A DNA stretch of 64,000 bases from Enterobacteriaceae bacterium UBA7338 (GTDB lineage Bacteria; Pseudomonadota; Gammaproteobacteria; Enterobacterales; Enterobacteriaceae), in assembly GCA_002480085.1 (NCBI GenBank), contig DKPJ01000012.1:62001-126000 (forward strand), given 5' to 3'. The notes below the pieces were generated by a model. The model ran no database searches. It was given only the letters and a program-made list of their open reading frames with translations, and had not been told where the DNA came from. The translations under genes were made by a program, and so were the position numbers. Shown here piece by piece: positions 60,633 to 64,000 of the stretch (positions are counted from its first letter, which is position 1; each line of letters opens with the position of its first letter).

Positions 60633-62385
60633 CTGTTCCCTCGCCTTCATTAATCACAAATTCACTTTTTTCGCCCGTTGCTAACGCGTCCGGCTCGATG
60701 TTCATGGTGCGCAGTACGCCGCCCATGATGGCTCCGAAGACCGGTGCGGAAACGGCACCACCGTAGTATTTACCCGCCTGCGGATCGTTAATGACCACCA
60801 CCAGCGCAAAACGCGGCTGGCTGGCGGGCGCGACGCCCGCGGTGTAGGCAATGTATTTATTGATATAGCGTCCGTCCGGCCCAACCTTTTTCGCCGTACC
60901 GGTTTTAATGGCGATGCGATAGCCTTTGATGGCCGCCTTCACGCCGCCGCCGCCGGGCAGCGCCACGCTCTCCATCATATGCACCACGGTACGAACGATG
61001 GATTCCGGGAAGATACGCTCGCCCGGAACAGGCGGATCAACTTTGGTGATCGACAGCGGCCGGTAGATGCCGTAGCTGCCGATCGTTGCGTAGACTCGCG
61101 CTAACTGTAACGGGGTTACCATTAGCCCGTAGCCGAAAGAGAAGGTGGCCCTCTCTATGTCAGACCACCGTTGTTTTTGAGGATATAAGCCACTGCGTTC
61201 TCCGACCAACCCCAAATTGGTCGCTTTTCCCAGGCCAAAACGCGAGTAAGTTTCTACCAGCGCTGAGGAGGGCATCGCTAACGCCAGCTTTGATACACCG
61301 ACGTTACTCGACTTCTGTAGTACCCCGGTCAGGGTTAATTCGCTGTAGCGCGCCACGTCTTTGATCTCGTGGCCGTTAATACGGTAAGGCACGGTATTCA
61401 GAACGGTGTTCTCTCTGACCACCCCGCGCTGCAGGGCGGTCATCACCACCATTGGCTTTACGGTAGAGCCAGGTTCGAATACGTCGGTAATGGTTCGGTT
61501 ACGCATCACGTCTTTCTGCGTACCGCTGAGGTTGTTCGGGTTGTATGAGGGGCTGTTGGCCATCGCCAGCACTTCGCCGGTGTTAACGTCTACCAGCACG
61601 GCGCTGCCGGATTCGGCCTTGTTAAAGGCTACGGCGTTGTTCAGTTCGCGGTAGACCAGGGCCTGCAGTCGCTCGTCGATGCTCAGGGCGAGATTGTGCG
61701 CCGCCTGGCTGTCGGTGGAGGAGATATCCTCAATGACACGGCCATAGCGGTCTTTACGCACGATACGCTCGCCGGGCTGGCCGGTAAGCCACTTGTCAAA
61801 GCTCTTCTCGACCCCTTCAATACCCTGGCTGTCAACGTTGGTAAAACCGATGAGGTGAGCGGTTACTTCGCCGGAGGGATAGTAACGGCGCGACTCTTCC
61901 CGCAGATGAATGCCGGGGAGCTTCAGCTTTTTAATGTAGTCACCGAGATCCGGGTTCACCTGGCGTGCCAGATAGATAAAGCGGCCTTTCGGGTTGGCGT
62001 TCACGCGGGCGGCAAGCTGATCGAGCGGAAGATGCAGCGCATCCGCCAGCGCTTTCCAGCGGTTGTCGAGCGTAATACCGCCGGCGTCATGCAGCTCTTT
62101 CGGATCCGCCCAGATTGCCTTCACCGGCACGCTCACCGCCAGCGGACGGCCGGAGCGGTCGGTGATCAGACCGCGAGAGGTGGAGACCTCCTGCACGCGC
62201 AGCGAGCGCAGGTCGCCCTGACGCACCAGCATATCCGGGTTGATAACCTGTAACCATGCGACGCGCCCCAGCAGAAACGCCAGCGCCAGTAAAATACATC
62301 CGCAAAGCAACGCAAAACGCCAACTCACAAAGTTGGCCTGCTCTTCCTGACGTTTTGGTTTAAGCGTCTTCACCGCTGCTTTCAT
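60619..62385 (-). CDS. ftsI: Septal peptidoglycan transpeptidase FtsI (PBP3)
   Basis: FtsI cross-links septal peptidoglycan and is the main target of aztreonam and cephalexin. The 588-aa length equals E. coli FtsI. An N-terminal membrane anchor (about 20-40) precedes the dimerisation domain and the transpeptidase domain with active-site STVK, SSN (LQKSSNVG) and KTGT (AIKTGTAKK). The segment PYRINGHEIK is ordinary, so the four-residue YRIN/YRIK insertions linked with beta-lactam resistance are absent. The gene lies 15 bases after ftsL. Confidence 0.98.
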   Translation of the reverse strand: MKAAVKTLKPKRQEEQANFVSWRFALLCGCILLALAFLLGRVAWLQVINPDMLVRQGDLRSLRVQEVSTSRGLITDRSGRPLAVSVPVKAIWADPKELHDAGGITLDNRWKALADALHLPLDQLAARVNANPKGRFIYLARQVNPDLGDYIKKLKLPGIHLREESRRYYPSGEVTAHLIGFTNVDSQGIEGVEKSFDKWLTGQPGERIVRKDRYGRVIEDISSTDSQAAHNLALSIDERLQALVYRELNNAVAFNKAESGSAVLVDVNTGEVLAMANSPSYNPNNLSGTQKDVMRNRTITDVFEPGSTVKPMVVMTALQRGVVRENTVLNTVPYRINGHEIKDVARYSELTLTGVLQKSSNVGVSKLALAMPSSALVETYSRFGLGKATNLGLVGERSGLYPQKQRWSDIERATFSFGYGLMVTPLQLARVYATIGSYGIYRPLSITKVDPPVPGERIFPESIVRTVVHMMESVALPGGGGVKAAIKGYRIAIKTGTAKKVGPDGRYINKYIAYTAGVAPASQPRFALVVVINDPQAGKYYGGAVSAPVFGAIMGGVLRTMNIEPDALATGEKSEFVINEGEGTGGRS

Positions 62386-62400
62386 GCGTCGCGTAAGTCC

Positions 62401-62766
62401 TTATTTCTGTACTACGATGTTTTCTTGTGAAGGATCAACATGCTGCAACTGCAGCTTCTCGGTGGCGATCCGTTCAACGCGGCTGTGATCGCCGAGAGCA
62501 TTCTCTTCAAGGATCAGGTTGCGCCACTCGATATCCAGCGCGTCGCGCTCCAGTACCAGCTGCTCACGCTGCGCCGTCAGCAGACGGGTATGGTGCGCGG
62601 TCGTCACCACCGTCACCGCCGTCACGATGATGCAGATGAACAGACAGAGCGGCAGTTTCCCAAAGCGCAAGAGATCGTCCGCGATCACGCCAGGCAACGC
62701 ATGGCGCTCGGTGTTTCCTAACGACCCTTTTACTTTGCTAAAGGTCTCTGCCACCCTGCCGATCAT
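62401..62766 (-). CDS. ftsL: Cell division protein FtsL
   Basis: FtsL is a small bitopic divisome protein that pairs with FtsB and activates FtsWI. The 121-aa protein has a cytoplasmic part (about 1-35) and one membrane segment (CLFICIIVTAVTVVTTAHH). A periplasmic coiled coil (QREQLVLERDALDIEWRN) follows. The length equals E. coli FtsL. It overlaps rsmH by four bases. Confidence 0.97.
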   Translation of the reverse strand: MIGRVAETFSKVKGSLGNTERHALPGVIADDLLRFGKLPLCLFICIIVTAVTVVTTAHHTRLLTAQREQLVLERDALDIEWRNLILEENALGDHSRVERIATEKLQLQHVDPSQENIVVQK

Positions 62767-63704
62767 GCGTTCGTCCTCTCTGCGATACGCAGCACTGAAC
62801 TACGGGCGCGTGGATTCTCTGCCACCTCCTCTTCGCCCGGCATCAACTTGCCTAACGCTCGCAGATAACGGCCGCCCAGCTTGCTGAGCTGCGCTTCGGT
62901 CATCGGTAACCCGGCTGGAACCTGTGGGCCGCGGCTCTGCTCACGCATAAAGCGTTTCACAATGCGATCCTCCAGCGAGTGGAAACTGATGATCGACAGC
63001 CTGCCGCCCGGGGCCAGCACGTCGAGCGAGTTTTTTAGCGCCTGCTCTATCTCCTCCAGTTCGCTGTTCACCCAGATGCGCACCGCCTGGAAGGTACGGG
63101 TCGCGGGGTGTTTATGCTTATCCTTCACCGGGGTGGCGGCGGCAATCACTTCCGCCAGCTCTTTGGTGCGGGTCATCGGCTCTATGCGGTTACGCTCCAC
63201 GATGGCGCGGGCAATACGTTTGCCAAAACGCTCTTCGCCAAAGGTTTTAATCACCCAGGCGATATCGGCTTCGTCAGCGGTTTGTAACCATTCGGCGGCA
63301 GACTGGCCGCGGGTGGGATCCATACGCATGTCCAGCGGACCGTCGCGCATAAAGGAGAAGCCACGCTCAGCATCGTCAAGCTGCGGTGAGGAGACGCCAA
63401 GATCGAGAAGGATGCCGTCGATCTTGCCGGTGAGATCGCGCTCGCGAACGTAGTCCGCCAGCCCGGAGAAAGGCCCGTGCACAATTGAGAAGCGTGGATC
63501 GTCAATGGTTTTAGCGATAGCAATCGCCTCAGGATCGCGATCGATTGCCAGCAGCCGTCCCTCCGCCCCCAGCTGGGAGAGGATCAGGCGCGAGTGGCCA
63601 CCGCGACCAAAAGTTCCATCTATGTAGGTGCCGTCAGGACGAATGTTCAGGCCGTTAACAGCCTCGTCCAGCAGTACCGTTGTGTGTTTAAAATTTTCCA
63701 TCAT
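62763..63704 (-). CDS. rsmH: 16S rRNA m4C1402 methyltransferase
   Basis: RsmH (MraW) methylates N4 of C1402 of 16S rRNA at the ribosomal P site using S-adenosylmethionine. The 313-aa protein has the SAM-binding GTFGRGGHSR, LLAIDRDP and LLDLGVSSPQLD, with the family C-terminus RARSSVLRIAERT. The length equals E. coli RsmH. Two adjacent ATGs (63704 and 63701) are both possible. It follows mraZ after two bases. Confidence 0.97.
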   Translation of the reverse strand: MMENFKHTTVLLDEAVNGLNIRPDGTYIDGTFGRGGHSRLILSQLGAEGRLLAIDRDPEAIAIAKTIDDPRFSIVHGPFSGLADYVRERDLTGKIDGILLDLGVSSPQLDDAERGFSFMRDGPLDMRMDPTRGQSAAEWLQTADEADIAWVIKTFGEERFGKRIARAIVERNRIEPMTRTKELAEVIAAATPVKDKHKHPATRTFQAVRIWVNSELEEIEQALKNSLDVLAPGGRLSIISFHSLEDRIVKRFMREQSRGPQVPAGLPMTEAQLSKLGGRYLRALGKLMPGEEEVAENPRARSSVLRIAERTNA

Positions 63705-63706
63705 CG

Positions 63707-64000
63707 TTATAGAGACAAATCCTGCAATCGCTCTGAAAGTGGTTCAGAGCCTGACTGCTCAGCGTCGATATCTTCCTTGACCCGTTGATACCAGGTCGTT
63801 TCATCCCACAGCTCAAACTTGTTAAACTGCCCGACCAGCATCACTTCTTTGTTCAGTCCGGCATGGTGCCGTAAAACGGGAGCAATCAATAAGCGCCCCG
63901 CGCTATCCATCTGACATTCACTGGCATGTCCCAGCAGTAAACGCTGCACGCGTCGCTCCGCGGGATTCATGCTCGACAGACGCGATAATTTTTGTTCAAT
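63707..64000 (-). CDS. mraZ: Transcription regulator MraZ, C-terminal part (5' end outside window)
   Basis: MraZ is a DNA-binding regulator of the dcw cluster, with an AbrB-like fold formed by two repeated halves. Only 97 residues are visible; about 55 at the N-terminus lie past the window edge, since the frame is open to 64000 with IEQKLSRLSS before the first internal Met. The second SpoVT/AbrB-like half is seen in CQMDSAGRLLIAPVLR, followed by the family C-terminus SERLQDLSL. The mraZ promoter and its repeat boxes are outside the window. Confidence 0.97.
   Translation of the reverse strand: MEQKLSRLSSMNPAERRVQRLLLGHASECQMDSAGRLLIAPVLRHHAGLNKEVMLVGQFNKFELWDETTWYQRVKEDIDAEQSGSEPLSERLQDLSL

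Noticed and set aside
61350..61400. YRIN/YRIK insertion in FtsI linked with beta-lactam resistance
   Set aside because: The segment reads PYRINGHEIK with a single YRIN, which is the wild-type form.
1..64000. CRISPR array, tRNA, rRNA, insertion sequence or prophage
   Set aside because: I found no spaced direct repeats, no cloverleaf or rRNA-like sequence, and no transposase or phage gene anywhere in the window.

Overview
The window is a chromosomal segment of a member of the Enterobacteriaceae (order Enterobacterales). Gene content, order and protein sequence follow the E. coli K-12 region from pcnB to mraZ (about minutes 2 to 4) almost gene for gene, read here in the opposite direction. The GC-rich codon use, the extra DUF3300/DUF2950 gene pair, the F-type ccdAB and traT genes and the glycoside-utilisation pair suggest Enterobacter, Lelliottia or a close relative rather than Escherichia itself. 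The genus is an inference; no 16S gene is present.

Layout. 1-3.2 kb: end of pcnB, folK, then the pantothenate genes panB-panC-panD. 3.2-7.6 kb: a secreted polysaccharide deacetylase (yadE), the ABC exporter yadGH, carbonic anhydrase can and purine salvage hpt. 7.7-12.3 kb: membrane glucose dehydrogenase gcd, copper oxidase cueO with a CueR-type promoter, and yacC. 12.3-14.4 kb: spermidine genes speE-speD and yacL. 14.6-22 kb is the least conserved block: a ccdAB toxin-antitoxin pair, acnB, a His/Asp-rich DUF3300 protein with a DUF2950 partner, a small exported protein of unknown function, and a TraT-like lipoprotein. 22-31.2 kb: the pyruvate dehydrogenase genes lpd, aceF, aceE and pdhR, then divergent aroP. 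31.4-33.7 kb: a sugar transporter gene broken by one amber codon, coupled to a GH43 glycosidase. 33.8-42.6 kb: ampE-ampD, nadC, the type IV pilin-like genes ppdD-hofB-hofC, guaC, coaE-zapD-yacG and mutT. 42.7-64 kb: secA-secM, lpxC and the division/cell wall (dcw) cluster from ftsZ back to mraZ, which runs off the right edge.

The dcw genes are tightly packed on the minus strand, with many 1-14 base overlaps. They encode the cytoplasmic and lipid-linked steps of peptidoglycan synthesis together with the divisome proteins FtsZ, FtsA, FtsQ, FtsW, FtsI and FtsL. Operators visible by eye are a PdhR box, a CueR-type box with a 19-base spacer, a perfect CRP site over the gcd promoter and an inverted repeat before ccdA. 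REP-type palindromes sit in many intergenic gaps, and an ERIC element lies in the pdhR-aceE spacer.

Most of the window is ordinary core genome. The departures from the E. coli layout are the two F-plasmid-type loci (ccdAB and traT) within 7 kb, the DUF3300/DUF2950 pair, the amber-interrupted transporter, an HofB lacking its N-terminal domain, and the absence of yadI and yadD. I found no CRISPR array, tRNA, rRNA, prophage or insertion sequence.
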